Assembly (NCBI GenBank): GCA_041750975.1
Contig: JBGSYN010000261.1
Span: 1-32,492, forward strand
Length of the DNA: 32,492 bases
Direction: 5' to 3'
Source of the DNA: JBGSYN01 sp041750975
GTDB lineage: Bacteria; Pseudomonadota; Alphaproteobacteria; Geminicoccales; Geminicoccaceae
A model generated the notes under the pieces. That model was not told the DNA's origin. It was given only the letters and a program-made list of their open reading frames with translations, and searched no databases. The position numbers and the translations under genes are program-made. Shown in pieces: positions 15,134 through 22,382 of this stretch (position 1 is its first letter; each line of letters starts with the position of its first letter).

Positions 15134-17422
15134 GTGTCAAATGAGGTCATGCGATATGTCGCCGGTGTCGAACCGGGGGCCAATGGCGTCACGGGCGCCC
15201 GTAATTTCGGCGGCCATAGCGACCACGAGCTCGATCCGCGCAATCTTTTGCGCGCATTCTGGCGGCGCAAATTCATCCTGATCGCCACGATCGCCGTCAT
15301 TACCGGCGGGGCCATCGCCTATGTCCAGAGTGTCACGCCGCGCTATCGCGCCGAGACGCTGGTGCGGATCCAGACCGGTGACACCGAGGTGATCGATATT
15401 CCCGAGCTCGGCCGCTCCTTCGAAGTCGATTCCTCGACCATTCAGAGCGAACTTGAGGTGCTCACCAGCCGGGCTTTCGTCGGCCGGGTGATCGATGATC
15501 TGGGCTTGGTCCATGATCCGGAGTTCAATTCGGCGTTGCGCAGCGAACCGACGCTCGCGGATCGGCTCAATGAAGCGGTGGGCAGTGTCGTCGGCGAGGT
15601 CAAATCCTTGCTGGGGCTTGCTTCGATTTCCTCTGAAGACGCTTCCGAGGTTGCCGGCGAGCACGATGTGCGCAGTCGCGTCATCCAGCACTTCAGGCAG
15701 CGATTTTCGGTCGAACAGATCGGCAAATCGCATGTCTTGAGGATCGCCTTTGCATCGCAAGACCCGGAAAAGTCCGCGCTTATCGCCAATGCGGTCGCCG
15801 ATGCCTATCTGCAGAGCCATCTCGAAACCAAATATGCGGCTGCGGAACGGGCCACTATCTGGCTGCGCGGCCGTGTCGACGAATTGCGTGAGCAGGTGAT
15901 CGCCGCCGAGGGTCGGGTCGTCGAATTCCAGTCGCAGGCCGGTATTCTCTCGGAAGCACGGGTCGATCCGATCGCCCAGCAGATCGGCGAGATCAACGGC
16001 CAGCTCGCGACCGCCCAGGCGGCGCGCGCTGAGGCCGAAGCCCGCTATAACCAGGTGCGAAAGCTGCTGCAGTCGAGTGGCGGACTGGGTGCGGCGGCCA
16101 ATGTCCTCAATTCGCCGATGCTGAGCGAGCTTCGGACGATCGAGGCCGATATCAATCGCAAACAGGCGGAGTTCAGCGGCGTCTTCGGGGAGCGACACCC
16201 GCAGATGATGACCCTCAAAACCGAGCTTGCCGGAATTCGCGGCAAGCAGCTCGAGGAAGTGCAGCGCATCGTGCAGGACCTCGCGAACGAGGTCGAGGTC
16301 GCGCGCGCCAGGCAGGCCGAGCTGCAGCGCAATCTCGAGCGCTTGAAATCGCAGGTGCAGGGTGAGGAGCGGAGCTCGGTGGCCATGCGCGATCTCGAGC
16401 GCGACGCGGCCAGTGCGCGCCAGGTCTATGAGCTGTTTCTTCAGCGTCTGAGCGAGGTCGTCGAGGCCCAAGGCATTCAGGAAGCCAACGCCGTCGTCCT
16501 GTCCTATGCCGATATTCCCCTCGATCCGGCCTATCCGGCGAAGAAGCTCATGGTCGTCCTGGCTTTCGCCGCGAGTGCCATGCTCGGCACCATTTTCGTC
16601 TTCGTCATCGAGCGCTGGACCGCCGATCTGGGTTTTCGCAGCGGCGACGAGATCCAGAACGAACTCGGCATCCGTGCTCTGGCCCTGGTGCCGGATCTGA
16701 AAAAGCGCGAGGTGGGGAACGCCGGTCCGGAGGGCTATATTCTGCTCAAACCGCAATCGGCCTATTCGGAGGCCATCCAGCGGGTCCGCACCAGTCTCTT
16801 TCTCGGCGATGCCGAGCATGCGACCAAGACGGTGTTGATGACCTCGTCGATGCCGACGGAGGGCAAGACGGCAATCGCCGCCTCATTGGCGCGGCAGTCG
16901 GCCCGCTCCGGATTGAAAACTCTCTTGATCGACGCCGATCTCAGACGCCCTCGCATTCATCAGGCTCTGGGAATGGCGAACAATGGCGGCCTCACCGAGG
17001 TCCTGACCGGGGACGGAACGTTCGACGATCATGTCAAGATCGACGAGCCGACCTCGCTGCATGTGCTGATGGCGGGACGTCAGGCGTCGAGTCCGCCGGA
17101 TCTGTTCCGCAGCAGCAGGATGAAGCAATTGCTGGCCAACGCCGCCGAGAATTATGATCTCGTGATCCTCGACAGCCCGCCGGTCGCCGCGGTTTCGGAT
17201 AGCTATATTCTGGCGAAACTCGTCGATCAGACCGTCTATGTCGTTCGGTGGGCGAAAACACCTCGCAAACTTGTCCGCACGGGATTGCGGGAACTCCATG
17301 CCGCAGGCACCAAGCTCGCCGGCGTAACCTTGTCGCGCGTCGATGTGAGGAAACATGCCCAATATGGCTATGCGGACAGCGGCACCTACACCGGCAACTA
17401 TATCCGCTACTATGTCAACTGA
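15134..17422 (+). CDS. Polysaccharide co-polymerase with BY-kinase domain (Wzc/ExoP type)
   Basis: This 762-residue inner-membrane protein combines a Wzz chain-length domain with a cytoplasmic bacterial tyrosine kinase and controls export and length of a surface polysaccharide. Membrane helix 1 is at about 47-64. A long periplasmic coiled-coil region (about 200-440) follows, then helix 2 at about 470-492. The kinase has Walker A SSMPTEGKTAIAASLA (about 571-586), Walker A' LLIDADLRRPRIH (about 597-609) and Walker B LVILDSPP (about 675-682). It ends in a tyrosine cluster (YGYADSGTYTGNYIRYYVN), the usual autophosphorylation tail. The start is GTG 15134. No glycosyltransferase, Wzx, Wzy or Wza gene is adjacent, so it appears as an isolated unit with its own 148-base upstream region. 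Confidence 0.93.
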   Translation: MSNEVMRYVAGVEPGANGVTGARNFGGHSDHELDPRNLLRAFWRRKFILIATIAVITGGAIAYVQSVTPRYRAETLVRIQTGDTEVIDIPELGRSFEVDSSTIQSELEVLTSRAFVGRVIDDLGLVHDPEFNSALRSEPTLADRLNEAVGSVVGEVKSLLGLASISSEDASEVAGEHDVRSRVIQHFRQRFSVEQIGKSHVLRIAFASQDPEKSALIANAVADAYLQSHLETKYAAAERATIWLRGRVDELREQVIAAEGRVVEFQSQAGILSEARVDPIAQQIGEINGQLATAQAARAEAEARYNQVRKLLQSSGGLGAAANVLNSPMLSELRTIEADINRKQAEFSGVFGERHPQMMTLKTELAGIRGKQLEEVQRIVQDLANEVEVARARQAELQRNLERLKSQVQGEERSSVAMRDLERDAASARQVYELFLQRLSEVVEAQGIQEANAVVLSYADIPLDPAYPAKKLMVVLAFAASAMLGTIFVFVIERWTADLGFRSGDEIQNELGIRALALVPDLKKREVGNAGPEGYILLKPQSAYSEAIQRVRTSLFLGDAEHATKTVLMTSSMPTEGKTAIAASLARQSARSGLKTLLIDADLRRPRIHQALGMANNGGLTEVLTGDGTFDDHVKIDEPTSLHVLMAGRQASSPPDLFRSSRMKQLLANAAENYDLVILDSPPVAAVSDSYILAKLVDQTVYVVRWAKTPRKLVRTGLRELHAAGTKLAGVTLSRVDVRKHAQYGYADSGTYTGNYIRYYVN

Positions 17423-17455
17423 CGCCTAATTTCAACTTTAGGTGGAGAATTCGGA

Positions 17456-17498
17456 CGGATGGATGTAGGACGAGCCATGCTCGTACCGCATCCATCCG
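17456..17498. repeat. 43-base imperfect palindrome overlapping the comF start
   Basis: CGGATGGATG (17456-17465) pairs exactly with CATCCATCCG (17489-17498), and CGAGC (17471-17475) with GCTCG (17479-17483), around the loop CAT. Of 20 arm positions, 17 are Watson-Crick pairs, one is a G-T wobble and two mismatch. This is the architecture of REP-type or intergenic palindromic elements. The candidate comF start codons lie inside it: 17459 in the left arm and 17477 in the loop. Confidence 0.6.
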
Positions 17499-18259
17499 CC
17501 TTGCGACTCGCTGAGCGAACCGGCCGCGCGGCATTGGGCATCGGTTTGAAGGTCGTCGACTTGATCCTGCCGCCCCGGTGCGTCGGTTGCGCCGGTCCGG
17601 TTCCGTCGCAGGGTGATCTTTGCGGCGATTGCTGGTCCGGCTTGCGCTTCCTGCAGCCACCCTGGTGCCGGCAATGCGGCTATCCGACACCGGATGTCGG
17701 CGCTGAAGATCCGCTCTGTGCGGGGTGTTCGAGGAAGGCGCCGTCCTTCGATCGAGCGCGGGCGGCACTTCGATACGACGATGCCAGCAAACGTTTGATC
17801 CTTTCCTTCAAGCATCATGAGCGGCTCGACGCCCTGAGCCTGTTCGGCCGCTGGCTGGCGCAGATCGGCACCGAACTGATCGCGCCTTCGAGCCTGATCG
17901 CACCCGTACCCCTGCATCGCTGGCGTCTGCTGCGTCGCGGCTTCAATCAGTCGGCGCTTCTGGCGCAGACGGTGCAGCGTGAACTTGGCGGCATGACCTG
18001 CGTCGATCTTTTGATGAAACCCGTTGCCACCCGCTCGCAACAGACGCTGGGCGGGGCCGCTCGCTCGCAAAACATCACAAGTGCGAGCTTTGCGCTTCGT
18101 CCGAGACATGTCTCATTAATTGCCGACGCGCATGTCGTCCTCGTCGACGACGTGTTCACGACGGGCTCGACGGCATCGGCCGCCGCCAGGGTTTTGAAGC
18201 GGGCCGGCGCTGCGCGGGTCGACGTCCTCTGTCTGGCACGCGTCGTCCGCGCGGCGTGA
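17459..18259 (+). CDS. comF: ComF-family phosphoribosyltransferase-like protein
   Basis: This protein of up to 266 residues matches ComF/GntX, a double-zinc-ribbon plus PRTase-fold protein linked to DNA uptake in transformable bacteria and of unclear role elsewhere. The family begins at VVDLILPPRCVGCAGP. The N-terminal Cys pairs CVGC, CGDC, CRQC and CAGC are all present and probably bind zinc. Downstream are KHHERLDALSLFGRWL, PVPLHRWRLLRRGFNQSALL and the PRPP-loop-like VVLVDDVFTTGSTASAAARV near residues 222-241. The start is ambiguous: ATG 17459 and ATG 17477 both lie inside a palindrome, and GGTGGAG lies about 11 bases before the first. No other competence genes are nearby. Confidence 0.88.
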   Translation: MDVGRAMLVPHPSALRLAERTGRAALGIGLKVVDLILPPRCVGCAGPVPSQGDLCGDCWSGLRFLQPPWCRQCGYPTPDVGAEDPLCAGCSRKAPSFDRARAALRYDDASKRLILSFKHHERLDALSLFGRWLAQIGTELIAPSSLIAPVPLHRWRLLRRGFNQSALLAQTVQRELGGMTCVDLLMKPVATRSQQTLGGAARSQNITSASFALRPRHVSLIADAHVVLVDDVFTTGSTASAAARVLKRAGAARVDVLCLARVVRAA

Positions 18260-18386
18260 TGGGGATTGAGGTCGCCCGCGGGGCCCGCCTTTCGGTCAGG
18301 CACGAAAGTTGCGTTGAGTCAGGCCACTAACCATATGCCTCTTTCGGGTCGGCCCATCGGCAGGTATTTCAGCGCAGGATCGTTCC

Positions 18387-18659
18387 ATGGCCAAAGTCGA
18401 GATCTACACCACAACACTTTGTCCTTATTGTTGGCGTGCGAAGCGTCTGCTCGATCGCAAGGGCGTCGATTACACCGAACATGATTTGTGGAGCCAGTCG
18501 GGACGCCGCGAGGAAATGCTGCAGCGAGCCGAAGGCAGGCATACCGTGCCGCAGATCTTCATCGATGGCCATGGCATTGGCGGCTCCGATGATCTGGTCG
18601 AGCTTGACGGCTCGGGTGAGTTGGACAGACTGCTCGCCGGCGCCAGCGAGGCGGCATGA
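18387..18659 (+). CDS. grxC: Glutaredoxin 3
   Basis: This 90-residue cytoplasmic thiol-disulphide oxidoreductase reduces disulphides and mixed glutathione disulphides. The dithiol active site CPYC is at residues 12-15, after the strand VEIYTTT. TVPQIFIDGHGIGGSDDL supplies the cis-proline (TVP) and the glutathione-binding GGSDDL motif. Length and motif order match GrxC. The 3' end overlaps the next gene by four bases (ATGA), so the two are almost certainly co-translated. Proximity to comF and the DUF1178 gene is common in alphaproteobacterial genomes as far as I recall. Confidence 0.95.
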   Translation: MAKVEIYTTTLCPYCWRAKRLLDRKGVDYTEHDLWSQSGRREEMLQRAEGRHTVPQIFIDGHGIGGSDDLVELDGSGELDRLLAGASEAA

Positions 18660-19189
18660 TTTGTTTCACCCTGATCTGCAGTGACGAGCACGAATTCGAG
18701 GGTTGGTTTCCGGATAATGCCCGCTTCGAGAAGCAGGCCGCAAACCGGCTGCTGAGCTGTCCGATCTGCGGCAATAGCGACATTCGCAAGGCGATCATGG
18801 CGCCTGCGGTGCATAGCGGGCGGCGATCGTCGTCGGCTGCTGCTGCAGAACCGAGCGGATCCGATCAGGCGGACTCGGCGACCGCCTCGGTGGCCGCGGT
18901 CCCGTCTTCGCCCCAAGCTGCCTCAGCCTCCCCGCCCGCGCCGGCGATTGGTCCGGACCAGCGAAAAATGATGATGGCTTATGCCATGATGCGGCAGGTG
19001 CAGACCTACGTCGAAAAGAATTTCGACAATGTCGGCCGCAAATTTCCCGAAGAAGCCCGCAAGATTCATCATGGCGAGGTCGACGCCCGCGGCATTTATG
19101 GCGAGGTGACTGCTGAGGAAGCCAAGGAGCTTCACGAGGAAGGTATCGAGATGCGGCCGATGCCGATGCTACCGAAACTCGACGGCTAG
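18656..19189 (+). CDS. DUF1178 family protein
   Basis: This 177-residue protein has the DUF1178 hallmarks. It starts with MICFTLICSDEHEFEGWF and has a CPICGN zinc-ribbon-like element at about 41-46. An Ala/Ser/Pro-rich linker of about 45 residues follows. The conserved C-terminal domain contains MRQVQTYVEKNFDNVGRKFP and EEARKIHHGEVDARGIYGEV. The family's function is unknown. It overlaps grxC by 4 bases and converges on ubiG. The stops of both genes fall within the same four bases, CTAG at 19186-19189. Confidence 0.92.
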   Translation: MICFTLICSDEHEFEGWFPDNARFEKQAANRLLSCPICGNSDIRKAIMAPAVHSGRRSSSAAAAEPSGSDQADSATASVAAVPSSPQAASASPPAPAIGPDQRKMMMAYAMMRQVQTYVEKNFDNVGRKFPEEARKIHHGEVDARGIYGEVTAEEAKELHEEGIEMRPMPMLPKLDG

Positions 19190-19950
19190 CTGCCGCTTCG
19201 GGTCGCAACCAAAAAGTAGTTGACGCTCGGGTCCGTCGTCAGCTCGAAGCGGTCGTGGCTTGGTGCGAAACGCGCACCGCTGACGTCGCGAATGGTCATG
19301 CCTGTACGGCGAAGGATTGCCGCAAGTTCCGAGGGCTTTCTGAACCGTCTCCAGTCGTGCGTTCCGCGGGGCAGCCATCCGAGAATATATTCGGCGCCCA
19401 CAATTGCCAGAGCGAACGATTTCGGGGTCCGATTGAGTGTCGACAGCACGAGCATTCCGCCAGGGCGCACCAGCATCGCTAGATCGCTCAAAAAATCCTG
19501 CCAGTTTCGAACATGCTCGATCACTTCGAGCGCAACGACCGCATCGAACCGGTCCCCGGCCCGGGCCAGGGCCTCGACGGTTGTGCAATGGTAATCGACG
19601 GCGACACCGGAGGCCTCGGCGTGGAGCTGGGCGGCATCGATCGCCTCGCTGGACGGATCGATCCCGGTGACGTTTGCGCCGATGCGGGCCAAGGGCTCGC
19701 TAAGGAGACCAGCACCGCAACCAACATCCAAAAGGCGCAGGCCGTCAAGCGACCGCAATGAGTGCGCCGAAAGTTTGTAATGATCGCAGATCTGATCGCG
19801 CAGATAGGCTAGCCGTAGCGGGTTCATTTTGTGCAGCGGCCGCATTGGCCCGAAGGGATCCCACCATTCCGCCGCCATGCCGGCGAAGCGGCGCAATTCC
19901 GTCGCGTCAGTCGATTGCCGGGGCTCGTTGGTCGATGTGGTCGTGCTCAT
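19186..19950 (-). CDS. ubiG: Ubiquinone biosynthesis O-methyltransferase
   Basis: This 254-residue SAM-dependent enzyme performs both O-methylations of the ubiquinone ring. The N-terminal AAEWWDPFGPMRPLHKMNPL is a UbiG hallmark. The SAM site LRLLDVGCGAGLLSEPLARI lies at about 70-89 with acidic GIDPSSEAI after it, and VVALEVIEHVRNWQDFL forms the post-II motif. GWLPRGTHDWRRFRKPSEL in the C-terminal half is also typical. AGGAG lies 4 bases before the ATG. It is divergent from lysC across a 148-base region with nested palindromes. Confidence 0.95.
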   Translation of the reverse strand: MSTTTSTNEPRQSTDATELRRFAGMAAEWWDPFGPMRPLHKMNPLRLAYLRDQICDHYKLSAHSLRSLDGLRLLDVGCGAGLLSEPLARIGANVTGIDPSSEAIDAAQLHAEASGVAVDYHCTTVEALARAGDRFDAVVALEVIEHVRNWQDFLSDLAMLVRPGGMLVLSTLNRTPKSFALAIVGAEYILGWLPRGTHDWRRFRKPSELAAILRRTGMTIRDVSGARFAPSHDRFELTTDPSVNYFLVATRSGS

Positions 19951-19978
19951 TGTTCTCCTGGGCCGCCTTTCACATTCA

Positions 19979-20029
19979 ACAGTCGGACTTGCCCGTAAGG
20001 CGTCATAAGCTTATGCATGCCGACTGTTC
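19979..20029. promoter_or_regulatory. Nested inverted repeats between ubiG and lysC
   Basis: AACAGTCGG (19979-19987) and CCGACTGTT (20021-20029) are exact reverse complements. Inside them lies a perfect 12-base palindrome CATAAGCTTATG (20005-20016). The whole element sits in the divergent promoter region, so it could be a regulator-binding site or a cruciform. A weak lysC promoter (TTGCCC 19990-19995, TATGCA 20013-20018, 17 apart) would overlap it. Confidence 0.45.
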
Positions 20030-20098
20030 CAGGGCCGCAAGCAATCGGTCAGAGCAAGTCGGCCGGGTACTGCCTATCATGTGGTCCGGCGGTTCAGC

Positions 20099-21334
20099 AT
20101 GGAAACCTCATTGACACTGGTGGTCCAGAAATACGGTGGCACCTCAGTTGCCGATCTCGAGAGGATTCGCAACGTCGCGGCTCGTGTCAAAGACACCATA
20201 GCCCGCGGCGAACGAACTTGCGTCGTTCTGTCGGCGATGGCGGGAACCACGAACCAGTTGGCCGGTTGGGTGAAGGAACTCGATCCGACGGGGGTGATGG
20301 CCGAGGAGTATGACGTCGTCGTCGCGTCCGGTGAGCAAGTGACAATCGGCCTGTTGGCGGTCTGCCTGCAACAAATGGGAGTGGCCGCGCGCTCATTTCT
20401 CGGATGGCAGGCGGGAATTCGCACCAGCGACGCCCACGGCAAGGCGCGGATCGACGCGATCGACACTGCCGTTCTCAAGAAGGCCATTGACGAGGGTGTC
20501 GTGCCGATCGTTGCGGGTTTTCAGGGTATGACTCCCATGGGTCGCATCAGCACGCTGGGTCGGGGCGGCTCCGATACCTCGGCAGTGGCGCTGGCAGCGG
20601 CCCTTCATGCGGATCGCTGTGACATCTATACCGACGTCGACGGGGTCTATACGACCGATCCAAGGATCGTCGCTCGGGCCCGCAAACTCGACCGGATTAC
20701 CTACGAAGAAATGCTCGAGATGGCGTCCCTTGGCACCAAGGTGCTGCAGACGCGCTCTGTTGCCCTGGCCATGCAGCACGGTGTCAGGGTCCAGGTGCTC
20801 TCCAGCTTCGAAGACCGGCCCGGTACCCTGGTCGTTGATGAGGATGATATCGTGGAAACACAGATTGTCAGCGGCATCGCCTATAGCCGGGACGAGGCCA
20901 AGGTGACCTTGGTCGGGGTCAAGGACCGGCCCGGAGTTGCGGCCCATATTTTCGGCCCGCTATCCGAGGCCAACATCAATGTCGACATGATCGTCCAATC
21001 GGTTTCGCCTGACGGCGCTACTACCGATCTGACATTTACGGTCAGTCGGGCGGACCTGCCGCGGGTGCAGGCCGTGCTTGCCGCGGGACAAGACGAGATC
21101 GGCTTCCGCGAGGTCAAGGCCAATGACGATATCGTCAAAATCTCGGTCATCGGCGTCGGCATGCGCAGTCACGCAGGCATTGCCCATCAGATGTTCACCA
21201 CACTCGCCGCCCGCGGCATCAACATCCAGGCGATCTCGACGTCCGAGATCAAGATCAGCGTACTCGTCAGCGAGGAATATACCGAGCTTGCCCTGCGCGC
21301 GCTGCATACGGCCTACGGTCTCGACGGGAATTAG
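20099..21334 (+). CDS. lysC: Aspartate kinase
   Basis: This 411-residue enzyme phosphorylates aspartate, the first step toward lysine, threonine, methionine and diaminopimelate. The start at ATG 20099 fits the family (METSLTLVVQKYGGTSV), with the ATP/aspartate motif KYGGTSV at residues 11-17. The GTG at 20081 would only add VRRFS-type residues. Kinase motifs GFQGMTPMGRISTLGRGGSD and DVDGVYTTDPRIV are present. Two ACT domains at the C-terminus provide allosteric control: VTLVGVKDRPGVAAHIFGPL and ISVIGVGMRSHAGIAHQMFT. The gene ends one base before the next ATG, so it is co-transcribed with the downstream oxidoreductase and ptsP genes. Confidence 0.96.
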   Translation: METSLTLVVQKYGGTSVADLERIRNVAARVKDTIARGERTCVVLSAMAGTTNQLAGWVKELDPTGVMAEEYDVVVASGEQVTIGLLAVCLQQMGVAARSFLGWQAGIRTSDAHGKARIDAIDTAVLKKAIDEGVVPIVAGFQGMTPMGRISTLGRGGSDTSAVALAAALHADRCDIYTDVDGVYTTDPRIVARARKLDRITYEEMLEMASLGTKVLQTRSVALAMQHGVRVQVLSSFEDRPGTLVVDEDDIVETQIVSGIAYSRDEAKVTLVGVKDRPGVAAHIFGPLSEANINVDMIVQSVSPDGATTDLTFTVSRADLPRVQAVLAAGQDEIGFREVKANDDIVKISVIGVGMRSHAGIAHQMFTTLAARGINIQAISTSEIKISVLVSEEYTELALRALHTAYGLDGN

Positions 21335-21335
21335 T

Positions 21336-22382
21336 ATGCGCAGCGGATCGGATTGCCTCGTGCTAAACAGCTACTGGGATCAGGGCCGGCGGTTCCTCGG
21401 TACGGAATTCGCCATTCTGGGTGGTGCGATGACCTGGGTGTCGGAACGCCATCTCGTGGCCGCGATCTCCGAGGCCGGTGGCTTCGGTGTCCTGGCCTGC
21501 GGTGCCATGGAGCCGGATCGTCTGGCGCTCGAAATCCGCGAAACCAGGGCGCTGACGCGTCGGCCCTTCGGCGTCAATCTCATCTTGGTGCATCCGCGCC
21601 TCGATGATCTCCTCAAGGTATGTATCGAGCTTTCGGTCACCCATGTGGTCCTCGCCGGGGGTCTGCCGAGCCGCGATATCGTCAGCCGGCTCAAGAGCGG
21701 CAGGACCAAGGTGATGGCGTTTGCGCCAAGCCTCGGTTTCGCACGCAAGCTGGTCCGCTATGGAGTCGACGCACTGATCATCGAGGGGATGGAGGCCGGC
21801 GGACATATCGGGCCGGTCTCGACATCGGTGCTGGCGCAAGAGATCCTGCCCGAACTCGACGACGTTCCCGTGTTCGTCGCCGGCGGCATCGGTCATGGCG
21901 AGGCGATTGCGGCTTATCTTCGGATGGGTGCCGCCGGGGTCCAGATCGGCACGCTCTTTGTGTGTGCGGAGGAATCCATCGCTCACGCCTCGTTCAAACG
22001 GGCTTTCATCCGCGCTCATGCCCGGGATGCGCAGCCGTCCGTGCAGATCGATCCGGCCTTCAGGGTCATTCCGGTTCGCGCTTTGACGAATGCCGCGACC
22101 AAACGTTTCGCGCAGACCCAGCTCGATTTGATTCGCCGCTATCGCGCCGGCGAACTGACCCACGAGCAGGCATCGCTCGAAATCGAACATTTCTGGGCCG
22201 GGGCATTGCGCCGGGCGGTGCTTGAAGGCGATGTCGAAAACGGCTCCCTGATGGCCGGGCAAAGCGTCGGTATGGTGAGGGCGATCAGGCCGACGCGACT
22301 CATTCTCGAGGAACTGGCAGAGAGTGCTGCCGCAGCCTTCGCGCGCGATCGGCGGGATTGGCCCGCCCGCCGCGCCTCGTGA
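21336..22382 (+). CDS. Nitronate monooxygenase family protein
   Basis: This 348-residue FMN-dependent TIM-barrel protein belongs to the NMO/2-nitropropane dioxygenase family, which also includes FabK-like enoyl reductases. The start is ATG 21336, one base after the lysC stop; the frame upstream is a shadow of lysC. Visible motifs are AILGGAMTWVSERHLVAAIS, SEAGGFGVLACGAM, EGMEAGGHIGPVST (the conserved GGH loop near FMN) and FVAGGIGHGEAIAAYLRMGA followed by GVQIGTLF (phosphate-binding). The physiological substrate is uncertain: nitronate detoxification versus an enoyl-type reduction. Its place between lysC and ptsP recurs in alphaproteobacteria as far as I recall. The reason for the linkage is unknown. 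Confidence 0.88.
   Translation: MRSGSDCLVLNSYWDQGRRFLGTEFAILGGAMTWVSERHLVAAISEAGGFGVLACGAMEPDRLALEIRETRALTRRPFGVNLILVHPRLDDLLKVCIELSVTHVVLAGGLPSRDIVSRLKSGRTKVMAFAPSLGFARKLVRYGVDALIIEGMEAGGHIGPVSTSVLAQEILPELDDVPVFVAGGIGHGEAIAAYLRMGAAGVQIGTLFVCAEESIAHASFKRAFIRAHARDAQPSVQIDPAFRVIPVRALTNAATKRFAQTQLDLIRRYRAGELTHEQASLEIEHFWAGALRRAVLEGDVENGSLMAGQSVGMVRAIRPTRLILEELAESAAAAFARDRRDWPARRAS

Noticed and set aside
15137..16819. 560-codon minus-strand frame inside the co-polymerase gene
   Set aside because: Shadow of the Wzc-type gene, which has membrane helices, Walker motifs and a Tyr tail in the plus frame.
17423..17445. CCTAA...TTAGG as a terminator after the co-polymerase gene
   Set aside because: The stem is only five A/T-rich pairs with no T-run, too weak to support.
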